A stretch of DNA of 64,000 nt from Lentimicrobiaceae bacterium (GTDB lineage Bacteria; Bacteroidota; Bacteroidia; Bacteroidales; F082), in assembly GCA_015061315.1 (NCBI GenBank), contig SUWV01000008.1, positions 28,252 through 92,251 of the forward strand, given 5' to 3'. Positions 33,517-42,058 of the stretch are shown here, piece after piece (position 1 is the stretch's first letter; every line of letters starts with the position of its first letter). The position numbers and the translations under genes are program-made. Under the pieces are notes generated by a model. That model ran no database searches, was not told the origin of the DNA, and worked only from the letters and a program-made list of their open reading frames with translations.

Positions 33517-34260
33517 GAACACCAAGTCGTCTCTCTCTTCCACTTTTCTCTCTATCATAGAGATGAAGTGCGTACGTCGTGTAGTCTGGCTCAACAACTC
33601 TTTAGCTTTTTCAAATTCACCGAGCTGACGATAAATCTCTATGATGTCGAGGTTGACAGACTCATATTCTTCGTCATCGGGAGTATATCTCAGCTTATAC
33701 AGATCTATCAAAATCCTGAGGTTCTCTTTAAAATAGTCGTGGCATTTTTTAAACACCGCCATGCCTTCCTTAATCTTCTTTCTATTTCTGTACCACACCT
33801 TGAAACTCATCTCTTTTGAGGTATAACAATCTATATTCAACTGATGTCTGTTTCTCACTAAATCGTTGAAAGCCCACCACATAAGGCGACGGAAATATAT
33901 TTCCTGCTCAATATTATAGTTGCCGTTATTCAAAAAGTTTTTATAATGTTTCACGAGAGCCATTCTGCCTTTGTTACTCACGAAATGTGCTCCATAGAAA
34001 CGCCAGCTATTCCATGTATAGTAAGTCTCCTTTGGTCTTGTCTTGCTGATATAAGGCACCTCATATTTCTCCACCCATGACCAGTGGCTACAAGCCGGAC
34101 ATATTATCATCTTCTGATTTTCTGTGATATATCCATCGTTCAAGATCTTACCATCGGAATATAATATCGACTGATTAATCATTGAAGAGATGAGGAGATG
34201 ACCTTCCATCCATGAGCCACAGCGCGGACATTGAATATAGAATGTATCGAATTTTATCAT
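33502..34260 (-). CDS. Hypothetical protein with two zinc-ribbon CxxC motifs
   Basis: 252 aa. CPRCGSW (Cys11, Cys14) and CPACSHW (Cys54, Cys57) look like the two halves of one zinc ribbon, resembling the CpXC/DUF2225 group of poorly described Bacteria proteins. The rest is helical with many aromatic and basic residues (WNSWRFYGAHFV, WWAFNDLVRNRHQ) and a TPR-like helix pair near the C-terminus (LDIIEIYRQLGEFEKAKELL). No signal peptide. Function unknown. Its 3' end overlaps tcdA by 15 bp on the opposite strand. Confidence 0.7.
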   Translation of the reverse strand: MIKFDTFYIQCPRCGSWMEGHLLISSMINQSILYSDGKILNDGYITENQKMIICPACSHWSWVEKYEVPYISKTRPKETYYTWNSWRFYGAHFVSNKGRMALVKHYKNFLNNGNYNIEQEIYFRRLMWWAFNDLVRNRHQLNIDCYTSKEMSFKVWYRNRKKIKEGMAVFKKCHDYFKENLRILIDLYKLRYTPDDEEYESVNLDIIEIYRQLGEFEKAKELLSQTTRRTHFISMIERKVEERDDLVFLVSG

Positions 34261-34281
34261 GGGTTAATAATTTTTAACATA

Positions 34282-34920
34282 TTATTTTCTTCCGAAGTCG
34301 GCAGGTATCTCGCCCCACACTTCGGTCTTCCATTTATATATAGGCACTCTGAAGCTGTTAGTCTTGAGCCATTTCTCAGCCCATCGTATCACTTCAAAGA
34401 GAGGCTTGTTCTTCTCGTTTTCTTCTATCTTAGTCTTACACACTCCTTCCCTCACCCACTTCTGCGCATTGACAGAATCGGAATATATCGGATAGCTTAA
34501 CTTATGCTTATGCTGCCAGGCGAGACAATATACTATAGCGAGAAACTCACCGATGTTGTTAGTGCCATGCTCATAGACAGGACTTTTGAAGAGATTTGTC
34601 TTAGTCTCAACGAAGACACCTTGAAACTCCATCTTACCCGGATTGCCCGAACATGCCGCATCGACAGCAATACTCTGAGTTATAGGCATATCAACTTGTA
34701 GTCTCGTCGTCTCATTAACTTGTAGTCGCGTTGACTCGTGGTCTCGTTGACTCGTTTGCTGGTATCCCGCCTTAAAAGCATCTTCAGCACTTTGTCGGTC
34801 GGGGAACGACTTATACTGCGCGCCTTTGAAACCTTCTATCTGCATCTTACACGACTCCCAGTTGCTGTAAACACCTGCCTGTCTGCCTTTCCAAACTACA
34901 TAAAACTTGCTCTTTGCCAT
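34282..34920 (-). CDS. rnhA: Ribonuclease H1 with N-terminal hybrid-binding domain
   Basis: 212 aa. Cleaves the RNA strand of RNA-DNA hybrids. Residues 5-50 form the viroplasmin-like hybrid-binding domain (KFYVVWKGRQAGVYSNW), and from about 83 the catalytic domain begins, with Asp88 in AVDAACSGNPG, the Glu of NNIGEFLAIVY and the Asp of IYSDSVNAQ. The linker (residues 54-77) is entirely encoded by nine octamers of the AGTCAACG family. The -7 box is so near the ATG that the mRNA is likely leaderless. Divergent from atpB. Confidence 0.92.
   Translation of the reverse strand: MAKSKFYVVWKGRQAGVYSNWESCKMQIEGFKGAQYKSFPDRQSAEDAFKAGYQQTSQRDHESTRLQVNETTRLQVDMPITQSIAVDAACSGNPGKMEFQGVFVETKTNLFKSPVYEHGTNNIGEFLAIVYCLAWQHKHKLSYPIYSDSVNAQKWVREGVCKTKIEENEKNKPLFEVIRWAEKWLKTNSFRVPIYKWKTEVWGEIPADFGRK
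34689..34760 (-). repeat. Octamer array (9 units) forming the RNase H1 linker
   Basis: On the coding strand: AGCAAACG, AGTCAACG, AGACCACG, AGTCAACG, CGACTACA, AGTTAATG, AGACGACG, AGACTACA, AGTTGATA, all in phase. Encodes the TSQRDHESTRLQVNETT linker. Same family and coding orientation as in dnaX, atpG and ade. Confidence 0.8.
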
Positions 34921-34924
34921 GTTG

Positions 34925-34932
34925 CAAAAGTA
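34925..34932 (-). promoter_or_regulatory. -7 box placing transcription start at the RNase H1 ATG
   Basis: The minus strand reads TACTTTTG ending 4 bp before the ATG (TTTGCAACATG), the same spacing as in front of the phosphopantetheinyl transferase. Confidence 0.6.
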
Positions 34933-35021
34933 AAAATATTTTTATGAAATATGCATCAAAAAAGCATCATGATGTCGTTTTTTTTTGTATAATTGCGTTT
35001 TGTTATCAAACAACTGTGTAC

Positions 35022-36137
35022 ATGATTAATAGGAATAATAGCATAATATTAAATGTAATATTTTTAATATGCCTTGTCTTTTTATTTCCTAATAACATCA
35101 TGGCTGACAGCGACAGCAAGGAGAATATCGACAAGGAAGTTGAGGAGAAATTCAATGCTGGCGAGCTCATCTTCGACCATATCCTCGACACTTACGATTG
35201 GCATATCCTTACGTGGAAGGGAAAACATGTCAGCGTATACCTCCCGATAATAGTCATCAGCGAAGGCGAGCTATATTGTTTCTCGTCGAAGCATATTCAT
35301 CACGGACATCAGTATCATACAAAAAACAAACATGGCGATGATGTGACATTCTATATTCCGGAAGAAGGGCAATATGAAGGCAAGGTAGTCAGGCTGATGG
35401 ACGACGGCAGTAGGCTGAGACCTATCGACATTTCTATAACAAAGACGGTATGTGGTCTGCTGGTATCGTGTACCTTGCTGATAGTCGTATTTTTACTTGT
35501 TGCAAAGAGCTACAGTGAGCGCGAGGAGAAAGCTCCTAAGGGACTGCAGGCGCTCATCGAGCCTCTTATCATTTATGTCCGCGACGATATTGCAAGACCA
35601 AATATCGGTAAAGACTACGAGAAATATCTCCCTTATCTGCTGACAGTATTTTTCTTTATACTCTTGAATAACGTCTTAGGACTGATACCGTTCTTCCCCT
35701 TCGGTGCCAACATAACAGGTAATATCGCTGTGACGGCGACACTTGCTTTGTTTACGTTTTTCATCACCAACCTGACGGGAAAGAGACATTATTATCAAGA
35801 TATTTTCAACACTCCTGGCGTGCCATGGTGGTTGAAGTTTCCGTTGCCACTGATGCCGATGATAGAACTCATAGGATGTTTCGTCAAGCCTTTTGTCTTG
35901 GCAGTGCGTCTCTTCGCCAACATCACGGCAGGACATATTGTAGTGTTAGGTTTTGTGTGTATGATTTTTATCATCGGTGAGATGAGTGCCTTGGCAGGCG
36001 CAGGCATGTCGGTGTTCTCCGTCATACTCGCCATATTCGCCAACTGTCTCGAGCTTTTGGTGGCATACATACAGGCTTATATTTTCACCTTGCTGTCTGC
36101 GATATATTTCGGCATGGCAGCGAAGGAAGAACATTGA
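35022..36137 (+). CDS. atpB: F1Fo ATP synthase subunit a
   Basis: 371 aa from the ATG at 35022, which begins a signal peptide (LNVIFLICLVFLFPNNIMA); the ATG at 34914 lies inside the rnhA start region and is unlikely. As in other Bacteroidota, the protein has a long periplasmic N-terminal domain with a His-rich segment (KHIHHGHQYH). The membrane part includes the proton-channel helix with the essential Arg in VLAVRLFANITAGH and the C-terminal helices. First gene of atpBEFHAG. atpD and atpC are not upstream, where many Bacteroidota have them. No clear promoter box was found. Confidence 0.93.
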   Translation: MINRNNSIILNVIFLICLVFLFPNNIMADSDSKENIDKEVEEKFNAGELIFDHILDTYDWHILTWKGKHVSVYLPIIVISEGELYCFSSKHIHHGHQYHTKNKHGDDVTFYIPEEGQYEGKVVRLMDDGSRLRPIDISITKTVCGLLVSCTLLIVVFLLVAKSYSEREEKAPKGLQALIEPLIIYVRDDIARPNIGKDYEKYLPYLLTVFFFILLNNVLGLIPFFPFGANITGNIAVTATLALFTFFITNLTGKRHYYQDIFNTPGVPWWLKFPLPLMPMIELIGCFVKPFVLAVRLFANITAGHIVVLGFVCMIFIIGEMSALAGAGMSVFSVILAIFANCLELLVAYIQAYIFTLLSAIYFGMAAKEEH

Positions 36138-36138
36138 G

Positions 36139-36234
36139 AATTAACAATTAACAATTGACAATTAACAATTATTTGACTTATTAACTTTAGACTTTAGACT
36201 TTTGACTTTAGACTTTTGACTTTAGACTTTTGAC
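36139..36234. repeat. Two heptamer arrays between atpB and atpE
   Basis: AATTAAC, AATTAAC, AATTGAC, AATTAAC plus AATT (36139-36170), then seven alternating TTTAGAC/TTTTGAC units (36186-36234). It begins 2 bp after the atpB stop and fills most of the 115-bp gap. The c-subunit gene is usually translated at a higher level than its neighbours, so an array here could influence mRNA processing or ribosome loading (inference). Confidence 0.8.
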
Positions 36235-36252
36235 ATTTAAAAATTATAAATT

Positions 36253-36525
36253 ATGACATCATTATTAGTATTATTACAAGATGTAGTTTCGACAGTTGTT
36301 GATTTAGCACCATTGTCGGAATTAGGAGCTGCTTTGGCAGCAAGTATCATTACCATCGGTGCTGGCTTAGGCATCAGCAGAATCGGCAGCACTGCCTTAG
36401 AATCATCAGCACGTCAACCTGAGATAGCAAGTAAGGCTCAGACACAGATGCTTCTCTCGGCAGCTTTCATAGAAGGCGTGGCTATGTTCGCCTTAGTGGT
36501 ATGTTTGCTCGTAGTGGTTCTTTAA
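36253..36525 (+). CDS. atpE: F1Fo ATP synthase subunit c
   Basis: 90 aa hairpin of two membrane helices that forms the rotor ring. The loop carries the conserved Arg-Gln-Pro in SSARQPEIASK, and helix 2 carries the ion-binding Glu in AAFIEGVAMFALV. The residues around this Glu do not show the ES/T...Q set typical of Na+-binding rings, so proton use is likely. The N-terminus is extended by about 20 residues. Confidence 0.95.
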   Translation: MTSLLVLLQDVVSTVVDLAPLSELGAALAASIITIGAGLGISRIGSTALESSARQPEIASKAQTQMLLSAAFIEGVAMFALVVCLLVVVL

Positions 36526-36534
36526 ATTGTAAAG

Positions 36535-37035
36535 ATGGAACTCATCACTCCCGATATAGGTCTGTTGTTCTGGATGACGGTGGCATTCGGAATAGTGTTT
36601 TTCGTCATAGCGAAATTCGCTTTCCCCATCATCAACGGAATGTTAAAAAAACGCGAAGAGAAAATCAACGATGCCCTCGAACTCGCAGAACGTACCCATA
36701 AAGAGATGGAACAGCTGCAAGCTGACAACGAGGCTCTCCTAAAACAGGCTTATGAAGAACGCGCTAACATCATCAACGAGACTAAACAGATATGTAACAG
36801 CCTCATCGAAGATGCTAAGGTCAAAGCCAACGAGGAAAAAGACCGCATCATTGAAAGCGCTAAGGCAAGCATAGAACATGAGAAAATGGCGGCGACGACA
36901 GAGGTCAAAAACCAAATCGCCGACATCTCTCTCAAAGTGGCTGAGAAAATACTCGCTAAGTCGTTAGACTCCGACAAAGAACAGCTCGATTACATAAACC
37001 GTCTTCTCGAAGAGATAGAAGAAAATAATAATTAA
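36535..37035 (+). CDS. atpF: F1Fo ATP synthase subunit b
   Basis: 166 aa. One N-terminal membrane helix (LFWMTVAFGIVFFVIAKF) followed by a long charged coiled coil (about residues 35-130), which forms the peripheral stalk. Ten bp after atpE and 3 bp before atpH. Confidence 0.95.
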   Translation: MELITPDIGLLFWMTVAFGIVFFVIAKFAFPIINGMLKKREEKINDALELAERTHKEMEQLQADNEALLKQAYEERANIINETKQICNSLIEDAKVKANEEKDRIIESAKASIEHEKMAATTEVKNQIADISLKVAEKILAKSLDSDKEQLDYINRLLEEIEENNN

Positions 37036-37038
37036 GCT

Positions 37039-37602
37039 ATGAAGACTAAGCTCTTGGCATATCGTTACGCAAAAGCGTTCTTAGAATTGGCAATACAAAA
37101 TAATATTGTCGATGCAGTCCTCCATGATCTTCTTCTCGTAAAGAAAACCATAGAAGACAACAAAGAACTGAATATGCTGATGCATCAGCCTTTCGTTTCT
37201 ACGACCCAAAAGATTAACATCATCAGCAAACTCTTTCACGGAAGAGTCAAGAGCATCACTCTTAATCTTATAACGCTTCTCATTGAGAAAAACCGCGAAG
37301 AAATCATCACCAAAGTTTATGAAGAATATCACGATTTATATTTAGAGCATAAGAAGATTGCTGTCGTCGTCGTGACATCGGCTGTTGAATTAGATGAAAA
37401 GACTACCGATAGAATCGTCAATATCATAAGGAGTAAGATTGTCGGGAAAGATAATATCGAAGTCAAGACCGTTATCGACAAAGACATAATAGGTGGTTTT
37501 ATTGTCAGATATAAAGACTACGAATATGATGCGAGTGTGCGACACACTTTGAAGCGTTTGCATTATGTCTTTGAAGAGAATTTATTTGTTAAAGGTTATT
37601 AA
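37039..37602 (+). CDS. atpH: F1Fo ATP synthase subunit delta
   Basis: 187 aa. Links the b stalk to the top of F1. An N-terminal helical domain (AYRYAKAFLELA) and the C-terminal motif VDKDIIGGFIVRYKDYEYDASVR-type region (core IGGFIVRYKDYEYD) identify it. Standard length, in order within the operon. Confidence 0.94.
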   Translation: MKTKLLAYRYAKAFLELAIQNNIVDAVLHDLLLVKKTIEDNKELNMLMHQPFVSTTQKINIISKLFHGRVKSITLNLITLLIEKNREEIITKVYEEYHDLYLEHKKIAVVVVTSAVELDEKTTDRIVNIIRSKIVGKDNIEVKTVIDKDIIGGFIVRYKDYEYDASVRHTLKRLHYVFEENLFVKGY

Positions 37603-37623
37603 GAAAAGAAACAAAAATATATA

Positions 37624-39207
37624 ATGGAAAATATCAAGCCTGCTGAGATATCAGCGATATTACTTCAGGAATTAACGAGTTTCGATACCAAGAGCGACTT
37701 AGACGTCAAGGGTTCGGTCTTACAGGTCGGCGATGGTGTGGCGCGTGTTTACGGCATGAACGACGCGGAGTCGGGAGAGTTGGTGGAGTTTGAGAAAAAC
37801 GGTTCTGTGGGTATCGTCTTAAACCTCGAACAAGATAATGTCGGTGTCGTTCTTCTTAACGACGCCTCTGATATTAAAGAAGGTGATATAGTGAGATGCA
37901 CTCGTCGCATCGCATCAGTCAAAGTCGGCGAGGGTATGTTAGGTCGTGTCGTGAACACTCTCGGCGTGCCTATCGACGGCAAGGGAGCTCTTGAAGGCGA
38001 GCTTTTGGATATGCCATTAGAGCGTAAGGCTCCTGGTGTCATCTTCCGTCAGCCTGTGAGCGAGCCGCTTCAGACCGGCATCAAAGCCATCGACGCCATG
38101 ATACCTATAGGACGCGGTCAGCGTGAGCTTATCATCGGCGACCGTCAGACGGGAAAGACCGCCATTGCCATCGACACCATCTTAAACCAGAAAGAATTTT
38201 ACGACAGAGGCGAGCCTGTCTATTGTATCTATGTCGCTGTAGGACAGAAAGGCTCTACTATCGCCAATATCGTTCAGACATTGGAAGACAACGGAGCCTT
38301 GCCATATACTGTCGTGGTGGCTGCCACTGCCTCCGACACTGCTGCCATGCAATATTACGCTCCATTTGCAGGCGCTGCCATAGGAGAATATTTCCGCGAC
38401 ACGGGTCGTCCAGCCTTGGTGATTTACGACGACTTATCAAAGCAAGCGGTGGCATATCGCGAGGTGTCGTTGTTGCTCCGTCGTCCGCCTGGACGCGAGG
38501 CTTATCCTGGCGACGTCTTCTATCTTCACTCACGACTTCTTGAACGCGCGGCGAAAATCATCGCTAACGACGACATCGCGAAGAATATGAACGACCTCCC
38601 TGAATGTCTTAAAGATAAGGTAAGAGGCGGCGGATCCCTCACAGCTCTTCCTATCATAGAGACACAGGCTGGCGACGTATCGGCATATATCCCTACCAAC
38701 GTGATATCCATCACCGACGGTCAGATATTCCTTGAGACCAACCTCTTCAACGCGGGCATACGCCCTGCTATCAACGTAGGTATCTCAGTGTCGCGTGTGG
38801 GCGGCAAAGCTCAGATTAAGTCGATGAAAAAAGTGTCTGGAACATTGAAGATAGACCAGGCTCAGTTCCGCGAACTCGAGGCTTTCTCTAAGTTCGGCTC
38901 CGACTTAGACGCTGCCACTCAGGCAATACTCGAGAAAGGACGACGTAACGTGCAGATGCTGATACAGGCTCAGTCGTCGCCAATGAAAGTGGAAGAAGAA
39001 GTGGCAATGGTATTCTGTGGAGTGAACAACCTCATGAAAGACATCGCCATCGACAAAATAGCCGAGTTTGAAAAAGAATATATATCACGACTTAATTATA
39101 ATCATACCGACATCATGTCGAAGATAAAACAAGGTCAGTTCGACGACGAGATAACGAGAGTGCTGAAAGAAGTGGCGACAGAAGTCAGCAACGATATGAA
39201 CAAATAA
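37624..39207 (+). CDS. atpA: F1Fo ATP synthase subunit alpha
   Basis: 527 aa. Non-catalytic nucleotide-binding subunit of the F1 hexamer. N-terminal beta barrel ([20 protein letters not shown]), P-loop [10 protein letters not shown] at about 171-180, [29 protein letters not shown] region (signature core [10 protein letters not shown]). The length is typical and no repeat insertion is present. Ten bp before atpG. Confidence 0.97.
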   Translation: MENIKPAEISAILLQELTSFDTKSDLDVKGSVLQVGDGVARVYGMNDAESGELVEFEKNGSVGIVLNLEQDNVGVVLLNDASDIKEGDIVRCTRRIASVKVGEGMLGRVVNTLGVPIDGKGALEGELLDMPLERKAPGVIFRQPVSEPLQTGIKAIDAMIPIGRGQRELIIGDRQTGKTAIAIDTILNQKEFYDRGEPVYCIYVAVGQKGSTIANIVQTLEDNGALPYTVVVAATASDTAAMQYYAPFAGAAIGEYFRDTGRPALVIYDDLSKQAVAYREVSLLLRRPPGREAYPGDVFYLHSRLLERAAKIIANDDIAKNMNDLPECLKDKVRGGGSLTALPIIETQAGDVSAYIPTNVISITDGQIFLETNLFNAGIRPAINVGISVSRVGGKAQIKSMKKVSGTLKIDQAQFRELEAFSKFGSDLDAATQAILEKGRRNVQMLIQAQSSPMKVEEEVAMVFCGVNNLMKDIAIDKIAEFEKEYISRLNYNHTDIMSKIKQGQFDDEITRVLKEVATEVSNDMNK

Positions 39208-39216
39208 ATCGACGTT

Positions 39217-40206
39217 ATGGCAAATCTTAAAGAGATAAGGACGAGGATAGAGTCGGTCAACTCCACGAAACAGATTACGAGTGCCATGAAGATGGTGGCA
39301 GCATCGAAGCTGCGTAAGTCACAGAACGCCATCATGGCATTACGACCTTACGCCGAGAAGTTCAGTGAGATAATGGAAGCCGTGAGTAAGTCAACGAGTC
39401 AACGTGACAACGAGACTACAAGTAGTAGAGACACAGAGGCACAGAGTCGTGGAGTCGCAAAGTTCTTCTTTCAAAGTTCTTCGCTCAACAACCAACAGTT
39501 GGAAAGACTTCTTCTCATTCCTATATCTTCCAACAAAGGTCTGTGTGGTGTGTTCAATGCTAATGTGATACGTGCTACGATAAATCTCATCAAAGAAGAA
39601 TATCAAGAACTCTATGATAAAGGCAATGTCGATATTCTATGTATAGGCGCTAAGGTGGAAGAGTCGCTGAAGTTCAAGAAATATGCTGTGATAGGAAATA
39701 AGAATGAGCTATTAGACAAGCTGACTTACGACAATATTGTTCCTTTTGCCGAGATGTTGATGCAGTATTATAATGAAGGAAAATACGACAGGATTGTCTT
39801 TGTCTATAATCAGTTTAAGAACGCCGCCACGCAAATATTAGTAACGGAACAGTTTCTGCCGATTAGAAGTCTACAAGTCAACGAGTCTACGAGTCAACAA
39901 GGTAATGAGTCTATGAGTAGAGATATGTCTCATGAAATTCAAGATTCAGATTTCATCTTCCAACCTAATAAAGAAGAAATTCTCGAGACCATGATTCCTA
40001 AATCGCTGAAGCTACAGGTTTATAAGATATTGTTAGACAGCTTCGCTTCGGAACAAGGCGCTCGTATGATTTCTATGACACAGGCTACCGACAACGCCAC
40101 AGAACTCCTGAAGGAATTGAATCTGACGTATAACAAAGCTCGTCAGTCGGCTATCACAAATGAGCTTGTTGAGATTGTCAGCGGAGCTAATGCAATTAAC
40201 AATTAA
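39217..40206 (+). CDS. atpG: F1Fo ATP synthase subunit gamma with two repeat-derived insertions
   Basis: 329 aa; most relatives are about 285-295 aa. Central rotor shaft. The conserved N-terminal helix (IRTRIESVNSTKQIT, SAMKMVAASKLRK), the central SSNKGLCGVFN and the C-terminal helix (YNKARQSAITNELVEIVSGA) are intact. The surplus comes from two insertions: residues about 58-95 (ten octamers, then AAAGTTC units) just before the Rossmann-like domain, and about 218-236 (seven octamers). Both would lie on the outer globular part, away from the coiled coil, so rotation could still work. The last residues INN and the stop codon are encoded by AATTAAC-type heptamers of the next array. Confidence 0.95.
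   Translation: MANLKEIRTRIESVNSTKQITSAMKMVAASKLRKSQNAIMALRPYAEKFSEIMEAVSKSTSQRDNETTSSRDTEAQSRGVAKFFFQSSSLNNQQLERLLLIPISSNKGLCGVFNANVIRATINLIKEEYQELYDKGNVDILCIGAKVEESLKFKKYAVIGNKNELLDKLTYDNIVPFAEMLMQYYNEGKYDRIVFVYNQFKNAATQILVTEQFLPIRSLQVNESTSQQGNESMSRDMSHEIQDSDFIFQPNKEEILETMIPKSLKLQVYKILLDSFASEQGARMISMTQATDNATELLKELNLTYNKARQSAITNELVEIVSGANAINN
39389..39497 (+). repeat. Octamer array plus AAAGTTC units, first insertion in atpG
   Basis: Ten octamers in phase (39389-39468): AGTCAACG twice, TGACAACG, AGACTACA, AGTAGTAG, AGACACAG, AGGCACAG, AGTCGTGG, AGTCGCAA, AGTTCTTC; then TTTCAAAGTTCTTCGCTC. Read as KSTSQRDNETTSSRDTEAQS and a following FFFQSSSLNN. The order octamers, AGAGACxCAG, AAAGTTCTTC is the same as in the ade insertion. 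Confidence 0.8.
39868..39923 (+). repeat. Octamer array (7 units), second insertion in atpG
   Basis: AGTCTACA, AGTCAACG, AGTCTACG, AGTCAACA, AGGTAATG, AGTCTATG, AGTAGAGA. Encodes SLQVNESTSQQGNESMSRD, followed by a short TTCAGATTTCATC-rich stretch that resembles another family. Confidence 0.8.
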
Positions 40207-40269
40207 GAATGGAGAATGAAGAATGGATAAGTTAATTCTTAATTCTTCATTATTAATTCTTAATTCTTA
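40194..40269. repeat. Inverted heptamer array between atpG and ade
   Basis: AATTAAC, AATTAAG, AATGGAG, AATGAAG, AATGGAT (40194-40228), then the complementary types TTAATTC, TTAATTC, TTCATTA, TTAATTC, TTAATTC. The atpG stop (40204-40206) is inside the second unit, and the minus-strand ade stop (40270-40272) touches the other end. Probably a hairpin between convergent genes. Confidence 0.75.
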
Positions 40270-41988
40270 TTAGTTGTACATTGAAATGAGTTCAAACTTC
40301 TCGCAGTCGAAGAGTCCTTTGTCGCTGAGTTTCAATTTAGGTATCACGAGTAAAGCCATAAATTCCATTGTCATGAAAGGATCGCTGAGCGTGGAGCCGA
40401 GTGTCTTCGACAGATCTTTGAGTCTCTGATAATCAGCAGCCACTTTAAAAGCGTCTTCGTTGGTCATTATGCCAGCGACAGGCAGAGGCAGGCACATCTT
40501 CACATCGTCGGCATAGACTGCGAAACCGCCTTTATTCTCTATTATCATATTGGCAGCCATTGCCATCGACTCGTCATCACAACCTATCACAATTACGTTA
40601 TGACTGTCGTGAGCCACACTCGAAGCAAGAGCGCCTTTCTTTAAACCGAAACCCTTGATGAAAGCCACAGCAGGCTTCTTCTTCTCATAACGATTTATGA
40701 CCGCAATCTTCAAAATATCATTCTCAACATCACTGACTAAATTGAACGAAGAACTTTGAACATTAGCCGTTAAACTTTTAACGCTGTAGCCCTGCGTCTT
40801 TGCGTCTCTACTTGTTGACTTGTAGTCTTGTTGACTTGTAGACTTAACACTCTTCGCTCTTCCAACAAGTTTCTCTGTCAGCAATTCACCTTTGACGACA
40901 CCTATTATATTAATGTCACGATCTTCATCAACGACAGTGAAATCGTCGGCTGTCACTTTCTCCGCGACGAAATTATTTATCGTATCAACGGGAACACTCT
41001 CTAATAAAGATTTTCCGTTCTCTGCCACTAAGATACCGTCGATATAAGTCTTTAAGATATTGAAATCTTTAAAGTTATCGATGACGATAAAATCGGCGGG
41101 CTCGTTTTTCTGAAGCATTCCGACCTCGAGATTATAATGACGCACTGGATTTATGGTAGCTGCTTTTATCACGTCAATAATGTCATATCCCATGTCGATG
41201 GCTTTCTTCACCAACATATTGATATGACCTTTTATCAACTCATGAGGATGAGCGTCGTCGGTGCAGAGCATCACCTTTTCGGGATAATCTCTTATTATGT
41301 CGATGAGAGCATCGAAGTTATTGGCAGCGCTGCCTTCACGAATCTGAATCTTCATTCCATTAAGTATCTTCTCTTTAGCTTCTTCTATGGAAGAACATTC
41401 GTGGTCGGTGCTTATTCCTGCGGCGCAGTATTTTTTGAGGTCATCGCCTTTGAGGAGCGGGGCGTGACCGTCGACAGCCTTAGCATGACGTCGAGCCGCT
41501 TCTAATTTCTTAGATACCTCATCGTCGTTAAATAAAACCCCAGGATAATTCATCATCTCGCCGAGATATTTTATGTCGTCGGATGAAAGCAGTTCTTCTA
41601 TGTCATCGGAATTTAATGTAGCGCCGGCAGTCTCGAATGTGGTCGCAGGCACACAGCTCGGAGCTCCGAAGTAAAACTTAAATGGCGATTTCTTCCCTAC
41701 TTCAATCATATACCTCACGCCATCAACGCCCAAGACGTTGGCTATCTCATGAGGGTCGCTGACGGAGGCGACGCTGCCATGAGGCACTACGAGTCGAGCA
41801 AACTCCGTAGGTATAAGCAGCGAGCTCTCGACATGCACATGCGAGTCGACAAAGCCTGGCATGATGATTTGACTGTTGTCGTTATCGTCTTCTATTATAT
41901 CTTTAATCTTACCATTGTCGATAAATATCGTACCTCTGAAAATACGAGACGCAACTACGTCAACGATATGACCGCTAATTTTGTTCAT
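40270..41988 (-). CDS. ade: Adenine deaminase with repeat-derived insertion
   Basis: 572 aa. Amidohydrolase that converts adenine to hypoxanthine and ammonia in purine salvage. Metal-binding motifs: FVDSHVHVESSL near 47-58, YLGEMMNYPG (Glu), KAVDGHAPLL and CTDDAHPHEL. The C-terminal domain (VIVIGCDDESMAMAANMI; GGFAVYADDVKMCLPLPVAGI) is typical of Ade. Residues about 379-416, between the barrel and the C-terminal domain, are encoded by repeat units (octamers, AGACGCA units and AAAGTTC units) and are not expected in the family. Monocistronic on the minus strand. Confidence 0.93.
   Translation of the reverse strand: MNKISGHIVDVVASRIFRGTIFIDNGKIKDIIEDDNDNSQIIMPGFVDSHVHVESSLLIPTEFARLVVPHGSVASVSDPHEIANVLGVDGVRYMIEVGKKSPFKFYFGAPSCVPATTFETAGATLNSDDIEELLSSDDIKYLGEMMNYPGVLFNDDEVSKKLEAARRHAKAVDGHAPLLKGDDLKKYCAAGISTDHECSSIEEAKEKILNGMKIQIREGSAANNFDALIDIIRDYPEKVMLCTDDAHPHELIKGHINMLVKKAIDMGYDIIDVIKAATINPVRHYNLEVGMLQKNEPADFIVIDNFKDFNILKTYIDGILVAENGKSLLESVPVDTINNFVAEKVTADDFTVVDEDRDINIIGVVKGELLTEKLVGRAKSVKSTSQQDYKSTSRDAKTQGYSVKSLTANVQSSSFNLVSDVENDILKIAVINRYEKKKPAVAFIKGFGLKKGALASSVAHDSHNVIVIGCDDESMAMAANMIIENKGGFAVYADDVKMCLPLPVAGIMTNEDAFKVAADYQRLKDLSKTLGSTLSDPFMTMEFMALLVIPKLKLSDKGLFDCEKFELISMYN
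40740..40852 (-). repeat. Composite repeat insertion in ade
   Basis: On the coding strand: AGTCTACA, AGTCAACA, AGACTACA, AGTCAACA (40813-40844), then AGTAGAG, ACGCAAAG, ACGCAGGG, and finally AATGTTC, AAAGTTC, TTCGTTC. Encodes KSTSQQDYKSTSRDAKTQ and NVQSSSFN. The same order of three families occurs in atpG 39389-39497. Confidence 0.75.
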
Positions 41989-42001
41989 TGTTATAAGTTA
42001 T

Positions 42002-42058
42002 GAAGTGATGGAGTGATGAAGTAATGGAGTTAATTGTTAATTGTTAATTGTCAATTGT
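42002..42058. repeat. Array at the 3' end of the processing-protease gene
   Basis: GAAGTGATG/GAGTGATGAAGTAATG units (42002-42029), then TTAATTG three times and TCAATTG (42030-42057). The last six codons and the stop of the minus-strand protease gene (from 42037) are made of the complementary heptamer: residues QLTINN. Confidence 0.75.

Noticed and set aside
34914..35021. Upstream ATG for atpB at 34914
   Set aside because: It lies in the start region of the divergent rnhA gene, and the added 36 residues precede a proper signal peptide that begins at 35022.
38223..38543. Open frame of 106 codons inside atpA
   Set aside because: Shadow of the highly conserved alpha subunit gene, no independent support.
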